Shown piece after piece: positions 55,865 through 62,714 of a stretch of DNA of 64,000 nt. The stretch lies in NCBI GenBank assembly GCA_963790585.1, contig CAWBOY010000004.1:434001-498000 (forward strand). The letters run 5' to 3'. Position 1 is the stretch's first letter; each line of letters opens with the position of its first letter. The notes below the pieces were generated by a model. The model made no database searches. It saw only the letters and a program-made list of their open reading frames with translations, and was not told where the DNA came from. Position numbers and translations under genes: made by a program. The DNA comes from CAWBOY01 sp963790585 (GTDB lineage Bacteria; Planctomycetota; Planctomycetia; Gemmatales; Gemmataceae).

Positions 55865-58234
55865 CCTCAAGCCCCGACATTACTATGCGATTATTGTCCC
55901 TCGGTCTTCTATCGGTACTAATTGTCGCCTGCGCGGATGATCGAGCAATGGCGAATCCGCCAGTCGCTTCGTATCTGTTTCCAGCGGGTGGACAACGAGG
56001 AACGACCGTTCCAATCCGAGTCGGCGGGCTGTTCCTCTATGATCGGTGTGGCTTTGAGGTATTAGGGACCGGCATACATTCCCCTTCGAAGATCGAGAAG
56101 ATGCCAACTCTATTTTTTGAAGGACCGTTGTTGCCGCTTCCCGATTCGCAGCAAGCGGAAGACTATCCGCGCGACATGGCTGCATCCCTTCGAATCTCAG
56201 CAGATGCAGCTCTGGGAGTTCGCCGGGCTCGTGTTTGGACCGCGGAAGGGGCGGCCTCCGGTCTGACCTTTGTGGTTGGTGAACTGCCGGAAATCATTGA
56301 GGACGAGATCGAAGGCGACCCGATTCCTGTATCCGTCAAGCTCCCTGTAACCATCAATGGCCGAATCTTTCCACGTCAGGATGTAGATATCTGGTCATTC
56401 TCCGCTCGGAAGGGGCAAGCGATAACCTGCGAAGTCAATGCTTCGCGCATCAGGTTCCCCGCTGGATGCCACAATAGCCATAATCGATTCACAAGGTAGG
56501 GTTCTTATAGAAAGCGCAGAAGGAATTCGCAAAGATCCACTGCTGAGATTTATCGCACCCGCCGATGCAACTTACTCCGTCCGCATCCAGGATGCGAATA
56601 ACAAAGGCGGCCCTGCATATGTATACCGCCTTTCCCTCACGACCGATCCCTATGTTGATTGCTTCTATCCACTCGGCGGGCGCAGGAGGAGACCACGTCA
56701 CGCTAAAGATGCAATCTGGCGCATCGAGTTTAGAGATGCCATTTGAGACAAAGTTGCCCTTGAACGCGGAACGAGATTACCGTGTCCGTCCCACTATTGC
56801 GGGCCAGACACTCAACGAGATCCTACTCGATCTGGACGACTTGCCTGAAATCTTGAAACGAGATGATTCCAAATCTGACGAGATGCAAAGCGTAACTGTT
56901 CCTGCAGTTCTCAATGGCCGGATAACCAAGCCGGGTGTGGTGGATCAGTGGCAATTCAATGCCGTCAAGGGGGAGAAGCTTCGTCTGGAGATGCGCGCGA
57001 TTCGCCTGGGGTCGCCATTACAAGCGGTCCTTACCCTAACCGATAAAAAGGGGAAGCAACTGGCTCGAGTCGAGTCTACGGCGAAAGACGCTGACCCCAG
57101 TTTTGAGTTCGTAGCTCCCGAGGAAGGGTCCTATAAGGTCCAGGTATCTGAACGATTTAGAACCCGAGGCGGCCCCGCCTTCAGTTATCGGCTTCGTGTC
57201 GCGCGACCAGATTCGCCCGACTTTCGGCTGCGCTTGGTTACCGATGCTGTTAATCTACCCCGCGGGGGGCAAGCGAAACTTAAGGTCCACGCCGAGCGCC
57301 TCGGCGGATTCAATGGCCCAATAACGCTCGCTTTCGATGACCTTCCTTCAGGCATTAAGATTGCCCCAGCCGCCATTGCTTCGGGTCAAAGCAACGTCGA
57401 GATCACGCTATCTACGGAAACCGCAGCCAAGATCACTGTCCACCGTATGACGATTCGAGGCTTGGCGATGATCGGAGACAAGTCAGAATCACGAACGGCG
57501 ACCCTGGCCGCCCCTCGAGGCCAACCTGAAACTGGCTCCGTTCTCGTTGCCGTCACGATACCAGTACCATTCAAGGTCGTAGCGGACTACGAGATGGGGA
57601 TGGGCCCCTGTGGCACGGTAGTCAAAAGGCATTACCGCATCGAACGCGGTAGCTATGCGGGTGAGCTAGAGGTACGTCTGGCAGACCGGCAAGCAAGACA
57701 TTTGCAAGGCGCGAGCGGCCCAACACTGAAAGTCGGCGCCGATGCTAAGGAGTTTGAATATCCGTTTACCCTCCCTCCCTGGATGGAGCGAGGAAGAACC
57801 TGCCGTGTCTGTATCATGACAATCGCGACGATCCGTGACGGTGACACCGATCATCAGGTCAGCTACAGCGCGATAACGCCGAATGATCAACTCATCACTG
57901 TCGTCGAGACGAGCAGACTCTCCATCGAAACGGAGAAAAACTCTGTCCTTGTGAGTCCAGGTGGAATGGTGGTACTACCCGTGCGAATTGCCCGCTCCAA
58001 AGGTCTGGTAGGAGACGTAAAGGTCGAATTGATTCTGGCCAGCCATATCCGCGGGGTGAAGGCCAGACCCCTGATAATTCCCGCAGATCGATCGAGAGGT
58101 CAACTGGCAATCCAGTTTGACTCAAAGTCGGTGGGACCCTTTAACCGGCCCGCGATTCTGCGCCGACTTTGACCGATGGCACCGGAATCGCACTGGCAGA
58201 GACAGAGATCGACATGAGAATAGAGGGCCCGTAA
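55861..58234 (+). CDS. Lipoprotein-like protein with PPC-type domains (three frame breaks)
   Basis: About 790 aa. The signal LLSVLIVACADD fits a lipobox. Several PPC-like (pre-peptidase C-terminal) beta domains follow: LPVTINGRIFPRQDVDIWSFSARKGQAITCEV, PLLRFIAPADATYSVRIQD, VPAVLNGRITKPGVVDQWQFNAVKGEKLRLEM and FEFVAPEEGSYKVQVSERF. Frame changes near 56450, 56690 and 58160 join the parts; the last gives the true end LTDGTGIALAETEIDM and beyond, at 58234. GTG 55861 overlaps the DUF1501 stop; ATG 55885 is an alternative. Third member of the second DUF1549-DUF1501 operon. Confidence 0.85.
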
Positions 58235-58362
58235 TTTATTCTCGATTCGCGTTTCCCAGTTCTCGAATGCTTGATTTCGATTAGGGCCGCGAGCCGAAGC
58301 CAAAGTTCTTTGAGGCGTGCCAAAAAAAACAGGGGACAGACGAGTGCCTGCCCCCATTTTGA

Positions 58363-59984
58363 TTACAACTGGATTGCCTCGACCTCCGTGACAAAACGGT
58401 TACCCGCGTCACTCAGGAACGAAGCGACCACACCGAACACCGCGTCACTGAAGCCGCCGATGTTCAAAATGTCCGAACGATCCGGAGCCTGCGTCGTCGT
58501 ATACGACTGCAGGTCGATGCAGACCAGCTTGGGGCCAGCAGCATCTCGGCCGGGCAGGCACATCTGATTCTTCACGAACTCGTGCCACGCCGTCATGACG
58601 GCCGTCGATCCATGACGACCCGTGCCGATCCAGCTTTCCTGGTCGCTCACGAGCACGCAGCCTGCGAATCGGCGATTGCCGTAGGTGCTATTTGCTTCCA
58701 CCAACGGCACCGAACAGTTGGTTCCACCGCCGCCATACTTGGCAAGACGCGCGGCCAGGCTCAGGATGGTATCCTGTGGATCCAACCGGACACGGTGCGC
58801 CTTGTCGTCAAACGGAATTACAACGCTATCCGGATTTCGGCGCAGGATGGCCGCCGCGAACAACGCCGCCACGTCCACGCAGCGGACCTTGCTTGTCGCC
58901 CCGCGACCACGGTTTCCTGTGACGGCCGACTGCATCGATCCCGACACGTCCAGACCGATAACGACCGGACCTGGCAGCGTCGGCACGTTGCCACATGCAA
59001 TCTCAGCCGCCTGGCAAAGCGCAGCTTTGACCTTGAGCGGTAAAGCGTCCTCGGCGTTCAGGTAAGCCGACAGGATACTGGTACGGGAACTGACGCGAGC
59101 CGTGGATTTCCTCCGCGTCGGCGATTTTGCCGGCGATGAAGTCAACCATTTTGGCATCGTTCAGCACCTCGTGACGCAGCAACGTATTCAAGTTCATACG
59201 CAGCGCCTGCGGCCCCATTTGCCGCGCAATCGCTTTCCAGACGCTCGGGCCGCGGGCAGCGTCCGCCAGCAAATCCCAGCGCAAGCGGACACCATCCAGC
59301 AGCGCAACCTGCTCCTCCGCCGCTGCCGCCTTGCGGTAGGCATCGAGCGCGCGTGCCTCGTCCGGAAGATCAGCCTGCCGAAGCTGGCGCCCACTTCTCA
59401 ACCGGCTTGTTCGTCAGCCAGCCGAAAATGCATCGACGAGCGTTGTTCTTCGGCGTTGGACGAGCCATGCGGAGAACGTCGCGCAGGCTCGGATCGTTGC
59501 CGATCGAAGCCGCCAACAGCTTTCCAACACTGGCATCGTTCAGCCAACGCTGAAATGCGCGCTGCAGCGCATACGACAAGCTCTTGCGGCCAAACTGGCC
59601 CGAACGAATCATCTGAAACAACGTGCGCAGCACGCGGCCATTGTCCACGACGCGGTCAAAGACAGCGCGGAATAAGTCCCGATCACGCTTCGACAGAACC
59701 AACAACAGCGCTGCCGGCATGTCCTTCATGAAGGCACGCTCGCGGCTGTAGACCGCCAACTTGGCCAGGAAGACGTTATCACCAACCTGGTCCACAAGTG
59801 TAAGCACCGTGGCCAACTGATCCTCGGCCTTAGCGTAAAAGGAGCCATTGAAGCAGCCGGTCGAAGCCAGCTGGGCCAAAGCGTGCTTCGGCGGCAACTT
59901 GTAGGCGCAGGCGCCCTCTTCGTTCCAAGCGTCCGCTCGCGGCAACAGGCTCTTCAAGCTTGCAAACAAACCCTTATTGGCCAT
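58363..59984 (-). CDS. rsr: TROVE domain protein, Ro60/Rsr orthologue (two frame breaks)
   Basis: Ring-shaped RNA-binding protein of about 540 aa that binds Y RNA and misfolded RNA ends. The TROVE HEAT-repeat part has AWNEEGACAYKLPPKHALAQLASTGCFNGSFYA, AVYSRERAFMKDMPAALLLVL, VVDNGRVLRTLFQMIRSGQFGRKSLSYALQRAFQRWL and MGPQALRMNLNTLLRH. The C-terminal vWA domain has the MIDAS motif DVSGSM with TNCS and DQESW. Frame changes near 59390 and 59095 connect the parts. AAGGGAGG lies six bases before the ATG. The gene starts 17 bp after the U-tract of the last Y RNA-like gene. Confidence 0.95.
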
Positions 59985-60000
59985 CGGTGGCCTCCCTTCG

Positions 60001-60133
60001 AAAAAAAAGACCGACGAGGTTGTGGTCAGAGATATTCCGATGCTCTACCAGGCTGAGCTACAACATCTTGCGATGCTGGCGGGATTCGAACCCGCGGCCG
60101 TCGGATCGATGTACTCCAAACCGGCAGTCGGTC
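60001..60133 (-). ncRNA. Y RNA 1 with YrlA-like tRNA-mimic module
   Basis: On the minus strand the RNA begins GACCGAC and ends GTCGGTC followed by eight U, so the ends pair. Next comes a second helix, GGTTTGG with CCACAACC (bulged C). A connecting stem GATCCGA/TCGGAATATC stands where a tRNA anticodon stem would be. The module is permuted: T-arm GCGGG-TTCGAAT-CCCGC, then acceptor-like CAGCATC and GATGTTG closed by a GCAA tetraloop, then D-arm GCTC-AGCCTGGTA-GAGC. This is the known architecture of YrlA Y RNAs. Adjacent to the Ro60 gene. Confidence 0.85.
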
Positions 60134-60140
60134 CAGATTC

Positions 60141-60248
60141 AAAACACTCGACGAATGATTGGGCAGAGTTCTCGGCTTCGGTAAACCGAAGCCGGATGAG
60201 ATTCGAACTCATTGGGTACCATGTACTCCGCACCGGCAGTCGAGCGTG
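60141..60248 (-). ncRNA. Y RNA 2, module without D-arm
   Basis: Terminal helix CGCTCGAC with GTCGAGTG (one G-U), a sequence different from copy 1 but still paired: covariation. It has the shared GACTGCCGG and GGAGTACAT elements, T-arm ATGAG-TTCGAAT-CTCAT, and a nine-pair acceptor-like stem CGGCTTCGG/CCGAAGCCG capped by TTTA. No D-arm is recognisable between that stem and the 3' element. Four U follow the terminal helix. Confidence 0.78.
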
Positions 60249-60252
60249 GTTC

Positions 60253-60393
60253 AAAAGACCGACGAAGTTGTGGTCAGAGACTTACGGCGCTCTACCACTG
60301 AGCTACAGCGCTTCGCTCGCCGAATGGCGCTGGTGGGACTCGAACCCACGACCTCCGGCGTAGTAAGCATGTACTCCAAACCGGCAGTCGGTC
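60253..60393 (-). ncRNA. Y RNA 3 with tRNA-mimic module
   Basis: Terminal helix GACCGAC/GTCGGTC and U-run as in copy 1; CTGCCGGTTTGGAGTACAT and TCTGACCACAACTTCGTC flank the module. T-arm GTGGG-TTCGAGT-CCCAC; acceptor-like CAGCGC/GCGCTG extended by an inner TTCG-GCGAG-CGAA hairpin; D-arm GCTC-AGTGGTA-GAGC. The body sequence differs strongly from copy 1 while the fold is kept. Confidence 0.82.
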
Positions 60394-60404
60394 TTTTTCA
60401 CATT

Positions 60405-60533
60405 GGCCGGGCGACGAGGTCTTGGTCAGACGCATTGCTCTACCGTTGAGCTACACCCACCATAAAAATGACAGGGTGGGTGATCGGAATCGAACCGACA
60501 ACAGATGTACTCCAACCGGCAGTCGCCGCAGCC
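60405..60533 (-). ncRNA. Y RNA 4 with tRNA-mimic module
   Basis: Terminal helix GGCGAC/GTCGCC, again compensatory. CTGCCGGTTGGAGTACAT and TCTGACCAAGACCTCGTC are the Ro-proximal elements. T-arm GTCGG-TTCGATT-CCGAT; eight-pair acceptor-like stem CACCCACC/GGTGGGTG with a 13-nt loop; D-arm GCTC-AACGGTA-GAGC. No U-tract follows, unlike copies 1 to 3. Confidence 0.8.
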
Positions 60534-60545
60534 ACATTTCCTACT

Positions 60546-60620
60546 AAAGAGACAGCCAACGAGGCATTTGGTTCAGACACGACATTTCTCAGATGTAATC
60601 CAAACCGGCAGTTGGCTGTC
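60546..60620 (-). ncRNA. Y RNA 5, minimal form lacking the tRNA-like module
   Basis: Perfect ten-pair terminal helix GACAGCCAAC/GTTGGCTGTC. The conserved CTGCCGGTTTGGATTACAT and GTCTGAACCAAATGCCTCG elements are joined by only a small ACAT/ATGT hairpin. About 75 nt. It starts three bases after the 3' end of the tRNA-Cys gene. Its lack of a module isolates the shared Ro-binding part. Confidence 0.75.
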
Positions 60621-60623
60621 AGA

Positions 60624-60693
60624 GACGCCGGTGGGAATCGAACCCACTTCGACCGGGTTGCAGCCGGTTGCCTAGCCATCCAGCTCCAGCGTC
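60624..60693 (-). tRNA. tRNA-Cys(GCA)
   Basis: Acceptor GACGCTG/CGGCGTC; anticodon loop CTGCAAC on stem ACCGG/CCGGT; T-arm GTGGG-TTCGATT-CCCAC. No encoded CCA. Last tRNA of the array in transcription order, three bases before Y RNA 5. Confidence 0.88.
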
Positions 60694-60696
60694 AAG

Positions 60697-60768
60697 TATC
60701 CTCGTCAGGAGTCGAACCTGACCTCCGACCTTCGCAGGGTCGCGTGCGAACCACCACACTCCGAGGAT
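60697..60768 (-). tRNA. tRNA-Arg(GCG)
   Basis: Acceptor ATCCTCG/CGAGGAT; anticodon loop CTGCGAA on stem CGACC/GGTCG; T-loop TTCGACT. GCG is a rare anticodon for bacterial Arg, where ACG (inosine) is usual. No CCA. Confidence 0.85.
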
Positions 60769-60774
60769 GAAACT

Positions 60775-60845
60775 ATCCTGGCCCGGATTCGAACCGGGAT
60801 CAAGACTTTAGAAGAGTCTGGTGTTGCTCCGTTACACCACCAGGA
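60775..60845 (-). tRNA. tRNA-Arg(TCT)
   Basis: Acceptor TCCTGGT/GCCAGGA; anticodon loop CTTCTAA on AGACT/AGTCT; T-arm CCCGG-TTCGAAT-CCGGG. No CCA. Confidence 0.9.
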
Positions 60846-60853
60846 CAAAATAG

Positions 60854-60927
60854 AGCCGACGGCTGGATTCGCACCAGCATGAGGCGGTTTACAAGACCGC
60901 TGCCTTTCTCAATCGAGCCACATCGGC
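60854..60927 (-). tRNA. tRNA-Thr(TGT), degenerate elbow
   Basis: Acceptor GCCGATG/CGTCGGC; anticodon loop CTTGTAA on GCGGT/ACCGC. The T-loop is TGCGAAT, with G at the universal U55 position, and the D-loop has no clear GG. No CCA. Confidence 0.85.
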
Positions 60928-60933
60928 ATAAAG

Positions 60934-61003
60934 CAGGAGCGCACGGATTCGAACTGTGTCGGGCGGCTTTGGAGACCGCTTGCTCTCCCAGGAGCACACT
61001 CCT
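60934..61003 (-). tRNA. tRNA-Trp(CCA)
   Basis: Acceptor AGGAGTG/CGCTCCT, discriminator G; anticodon loop CTCCAAA on GCGGT/GCCGC; T-loop TTCGAAT with one mismatch in the T-stem. No CCA tail. Confidence 0.88.
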
Positions 61004-61011
61004 AACCATAG

Positions 61012-61087
61012 GGTATCCGGGGGGATTCGAACCCGCCGCCTCAACCTTCACAGGGTCGCATGCAATGCCGTCTACACTACGGACACC
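61012..61087 (-). tRNA. tRNA-His(GTG)
   Basis: Acceptor GTGTCCG/CGGATAC with an encoded extra 5' G opposite C73, the His identity pair; anticodon loop CTGTGAA; T-loop TTCGAAT with one T-stem mismatch. Confidence 0.9.
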
Positions 61088-61092
61088 ATCAG

Positions 61093-61165
61093 TAGTCCCG
61101 GCTGGATTCGAACCAGCGATTTTCTCCATGTCATGGAGACGTCCTTGCCGCTGAACGACGGGACT
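61093..61165 (-). tRNA. tRNA-Val(GAC)
   Basis: Acceptor AGTCCCG/CGGGACT; anticodon loop ATGACAT on TCTCC/GGAGA, U33 present; T-arm GCTGG-TTCGAAT-CCAGC. Confidence 0.87.
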
Positions 61166-61169
61166 GTCA

Positions 61170-61244
61170 GCACCCCGACCAGGATTCGAACCCGGAACGC
61201 CTCGTTCGAAGCGAGGAATGATTGTCCGTTTCACCATCAGGGTG
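61170..61244 (-). tRNA. tRNA-Arg(TCG)
   Basis: Acceptor CACCCTG/CGGGGTG; anticodon loop CTTCGAA on CCTCG/CGAGG; T-arm CCGGG-TTCGAAT-CCTGG. Confidence 0.88.
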
Positions 61245-61249
61245 TTACG

Positions 61250-61335
61250 CGGAAGGCAAGGGAGTCGAACCCTCATCTCCGTTGGGAGAACCGCATTAGC
61301 AGAGCGGCCCGGCCAACCGTATCCGGCTACCTTCC
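61250..61335 (-). tRNA. tRNA-Ser(GCT)
   Basis: Acceptor GGAAGGT/GCCTTCC, discriminator G; anticodon loop CTGCTAA; long variable arm with paired TCTCC/GGAGA; T-loop TTCGACT. 86 nt, class II as expected for Ser. Confidence 0.88.
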
Positions 61336-61339
61336 GTGA

Positions 61340-61412
61340 GTGGACCGCGAGGGAGTCGCACCCTCATTTCCGGTGTGCAAGACCGGCGTCGTCCTGTTGG
61401 ACCAGCAGCCCA
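61340..61412 (-). tRNA. tRNA-Ala(TGC), degenerate elbow
   Basis: Acceptor TGGGCTG/CGGTCCA; anticodon loop CTTGCAC on CCGGT/ACCGG. T-loop TGCGACT (G55) and a D-loop of only AACA with no GG. The acceptor lacks the G3-U70 pair expected for Ala, so identity in vivo is uncertain. Confidence 0.75.
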
Positions 61413-61417
61413 GTGAG

Positions 61418-61501
61418 TGACCAAGGGGAGAGTCGAACTCCCATGCCGGTTAAGGCGCGACGTTCTGAGCGTCGTGTGTCTGCCTGTTCCACCACCTGGT
61501 C
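61418..61501 (-). tRNA. tRNA-Leu(CAG)
   Basis: Acceptor GACCAGG/CTTGGTC, discriminator A; anticodon loop CTCAGAA on CGACG/CGTCG; long variable arm; T-loop TTCGACT. 84 nt, ordinary class II Leu. Confidence 0.88.
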
Positions 61502-61504
61502 ATC

Positions 61505-61578
61505 TAGCCCGTATGGGAATCGAACCCATCCATCCAGCTCGAGGGGCTGGCGTCCTGAAACCGATAGACGAACGGGCC
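61505..61578 (-). tRNA. tRNA-Glu(CTC) with C33
   Basis: Acceptor GGCCCGT/ACGGGCT; body TTCGTCTATCGG typical of Glu. The anticodon loop is CCCTCGA on CCAGC/GCTGG: the universal U33 is C. T-loop TTCGATT. Confidence 0.8.
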
Positions 61579-61587
61579 GTCTGTCAT

Positions 61588-61669
61588 TGCGTCGGGCAGG
61601 AGTTGAACCTGCACAGCTCGAAAGCGGCTGCTTTACAGGCAGTTAGGCTCGCCAATGCCCAGCCGACGC
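61588..61669 (-). tRNA. tRNA-Tyr(GTA)
   Basis: Acceptor GCGTCGG/CCGACGC; anticodon loop CTGTAAA; long variable arm; T-loop TTCAACT. 82 nt, class II as usual for bacterial Tyr. Confidence 0.88.
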
Positions 61670-61678
61670 GTCCTCCAG

Positions 61679-61756
61679 TAGCACGGGTGGGAGTTGAACC
61701 CACAAACATTCACCAAGGTTTGAGCTTGGCCGCTTTACCAGTTTGCGTACCGTGCC
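61679..61756 (-). tRNA. tRNA-Leu(CAA), short variable arm
   Basis: Acceptor GGCACGG/CCGTGCT with G1-U72; anticodon loop CTCAAAC on CCAAG/CTTGG; the variable region is only about nine bases; T-loop TTCAACT. Confidence 0.8.
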
Positions 61757-61762
61757 AACAAG

Positions 61763-61837
61763 CGTCCCCGATGGGATTTGAACCCATGACCTCCACCGTG
61801 ACAGGGTGGCGAGCACTCCAGACTGCTCCACGAGGAC
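61763..61837 (-). tRNA. tRNA-Asp(GTC)
   Basis: Acceptor GTCCTCG/CGGGGAC, discriminator G; anticodon loop CTGTCAC on CCACC/GGTGG; T-loop TTCAAAT. Confidence 0.9.
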
Positions 61838-61846
61838 AAGAATTAG

Positions 61847-61920
61847 TGGCCCAGGTGGGAGTTGAACCCACAGCATCCCTCGTTTTAAGCGAAGGTGGTC
61901 TGCCATTTGCCTACCGAGCC
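61847..61920 (-). tRNA. tRNA-Leu(TAA), class-I-length
   Basis: Acceptor GGCTCGG/CTGGGCC, discriminator A; anticodon loop CTTAAAA on CTTCG/CGAGG; variable region GATGCT only, total 74 nt, far shorter than a normal class II tRNA-Leu. Confidence 0.8.
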
Positions 61921-61936
61921 ACTTCTCACACCTAAA

Positions 61937-62008
61937 TTCCGGGGGCTGGAGTCGAACCAACATCAACGGGTTCAGAGCCCGTCGTCCTACCGGTTAAACG
62001 ACCCCGGA
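61937..62008 (-). tRNA. tRNA-Gln(CTG)
   Basis: Acceptor TCCGGGG/CCCCGGA; anticodon loop CTCTGAA on ACGGG/CCCGT; T-arm GTTGG-TTCGACT-CCAGC. Confidence 0.9.
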
Positions 62009-62045
62009 GCTATTACACTTCTCGACACGGCCAAACTCGACAAGG

Positions 62046-62116
62046 TTCGGGGAGAAGGGCTCGAACCTTCACGAGCAGCTTCAAAGACTGCCGGCCTACC
62101 GTTAGCCGATCCCCGA
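62046..62116 (-). tRNA. tRNA-Gln(TTG)
   Basis: Acceptor TCGGGGA/TCCCCGA; anticodon loop CTTTGAA on GCAGT/GCTGC; T-arm GAAGG-TTCGAGC-CCTTC. Confidence 0.9.
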
Positions 62117-62117
62117 G

Positions 62118-62189
62118 AGTGCCCTGTGGGAATCGAACCCACCTAGCCGGTTTGGAAAACCGATGCCTTTGCCGCTCGGCCAAGGGCAC
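62118..62189 (-). tRNA. tRNA-Gly(TCC)
   Basis: Acceptor GTGCCCT/AGGGCAC; anticodon loop TTTCCAA on TCGGT/ACCGG; T-arm GTGGG-TTCGATT-CCCAC. Only one base separates it from tRNA-Gln(TTG). Confidence 0.88.
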
Positions 62190-62195
62190 AAAGAG

Positions 62196-62279
62196 CGGAA
62201 GGGGAGGGAGTTGAACCCTCAAGGCTCATCGCTCGGCCGTTTTCAAGACGGCTGCCATCGCCAATTGGCTTGCCCTTCC
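62196..62279 (-). tRNA. tRNA-Ser(TGA)
   Basis: Acceptor GGAAGGG/CCCTTCC, discriminator G; anticodon loop CTTGAAA on GCCGT/ACGGC; long variable arm; 84 nt. Confidence 0.9.
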
Positions 62280-62288
62280 GTAACGAAG

Positions 62289-62360
62289 CTGCGGCGGCAG
62301 GAATCGAACCTGCGATCGTCTCCTTAACAGGGAGCGGCCTCACCATTCGGCCACACCGCA
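62289..62360 (-). tRNA. tRNA-Asn(GTT)
   Basis: Acceptor TGCGGTG/CGCCGCA, discriminator G; anticodon loop CTGTTAA; T-arm GCAGG-TTCGATT-CCTGC. First tRNA after the hairpin-rich spacer at 62361-62483. Confidence 0.88.
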
Positions 62361-62483
62361 AATGCTGTCTGGTAGTCAGACAGTAGATAGTTGAAAGTAG
62401 ACCGAGTAGAGGAGAGAAACGAGTGTGGTCCCCTCACTCCTTTCTCTCCTCTACTCTCTATTTTTTGGCCTTCGGCCAAAAAA
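62361..62483. other. Hairpin-rich spacer inside the tRNA array
   Basis: Largest gap in the array. It holds CTGTCTG/CAGACAG near 62365-62385, a long stem with about 20-bp arms (GTAGAGGAGAGAAA type) at about 62406-62455, and TTTTTTGGCC-TTCG-GCCAAAAAA at 62461-62483. Possible processing signals, a small RNA, or an internal terminator/promoter boundary. Confidence 0.6.
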
Positions 62484-62558
62484 TCAGGATGGTGGGATTT
62501 GAACCCACGCTCTCCAGTTTCCGAAACTGGCGGATTACCCAGGCTTTCCTACATCCTG
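62484..62558 (-). tRNA. tRNA-Pro(CGG)
   Basis: Acceptor CAGGATG/CATCCTG; anticodon loop TTCGGAA on CCAGT/ACTGG; T-loop TTCAAAT. The only Pro gene in the array, reading CCG. Confidence 0.88.
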
Positions 62559-62564
62559 AACGAA

Positions 62565-62635
62565 TGCACCCAGCGGGAATTGAACCCACACAACCTGCAT
62601 GGCGAGCAGGGAGGCTACCGTTACATCACGGGTGC
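62565..62635 (-). tRNA. tRNA-Gly(GCC) with C33
   Basis: Acceptor GCACCCG/TGGGTGC; anticodon loop TCGCCAT on CCTGC/GCAGG, again with C in place of U33; T-loop TTCAATT. Confidence 0.82.
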
Positions 62636-62638
62636 AAT

Positions 62639-62711
62639 TGGGACCCGAGGGATTCGAACCCTCACCACTCTGGTTAAGAGCCAGGTATGCTGCCGCTAAC
62701 ACCTGGATCCC
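62639..62711 (-). tRNA. tRNA-Lys(CTT)
   Basis: Acceptor GGGATCC/GGGTCCC; anticodon loop CTCTTAA; T-arm GAGGG-TTCGAAT-CCCTC. Confidence 0.88.
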
Positions 62712-62714
62712 AGT

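Noticed and set aside
60001..60540. tRNA-like signals (T-loops, D-arms) read as ordinary or permuted tRNA genes
   Set aside because: The acceptor strands are closed by 4-15 nt loops without CCA, there is no anticodon loop, and all units share a terminal helix and flanks. Copy 5 has no tRNA part at all. Permuted tRNA genes would need mature ends in the linker and a splice motif at the outer ends. Y RNA fits better.
62460..62484. TTTTTTGGCC-TTCG-GCCAAAAAA as an intrinsic terminator of the array
   Set aside because: On the array strand the stem is followed by A, not by a separate U-tract; the U and A runs are part of the stem, so termination is not supported.
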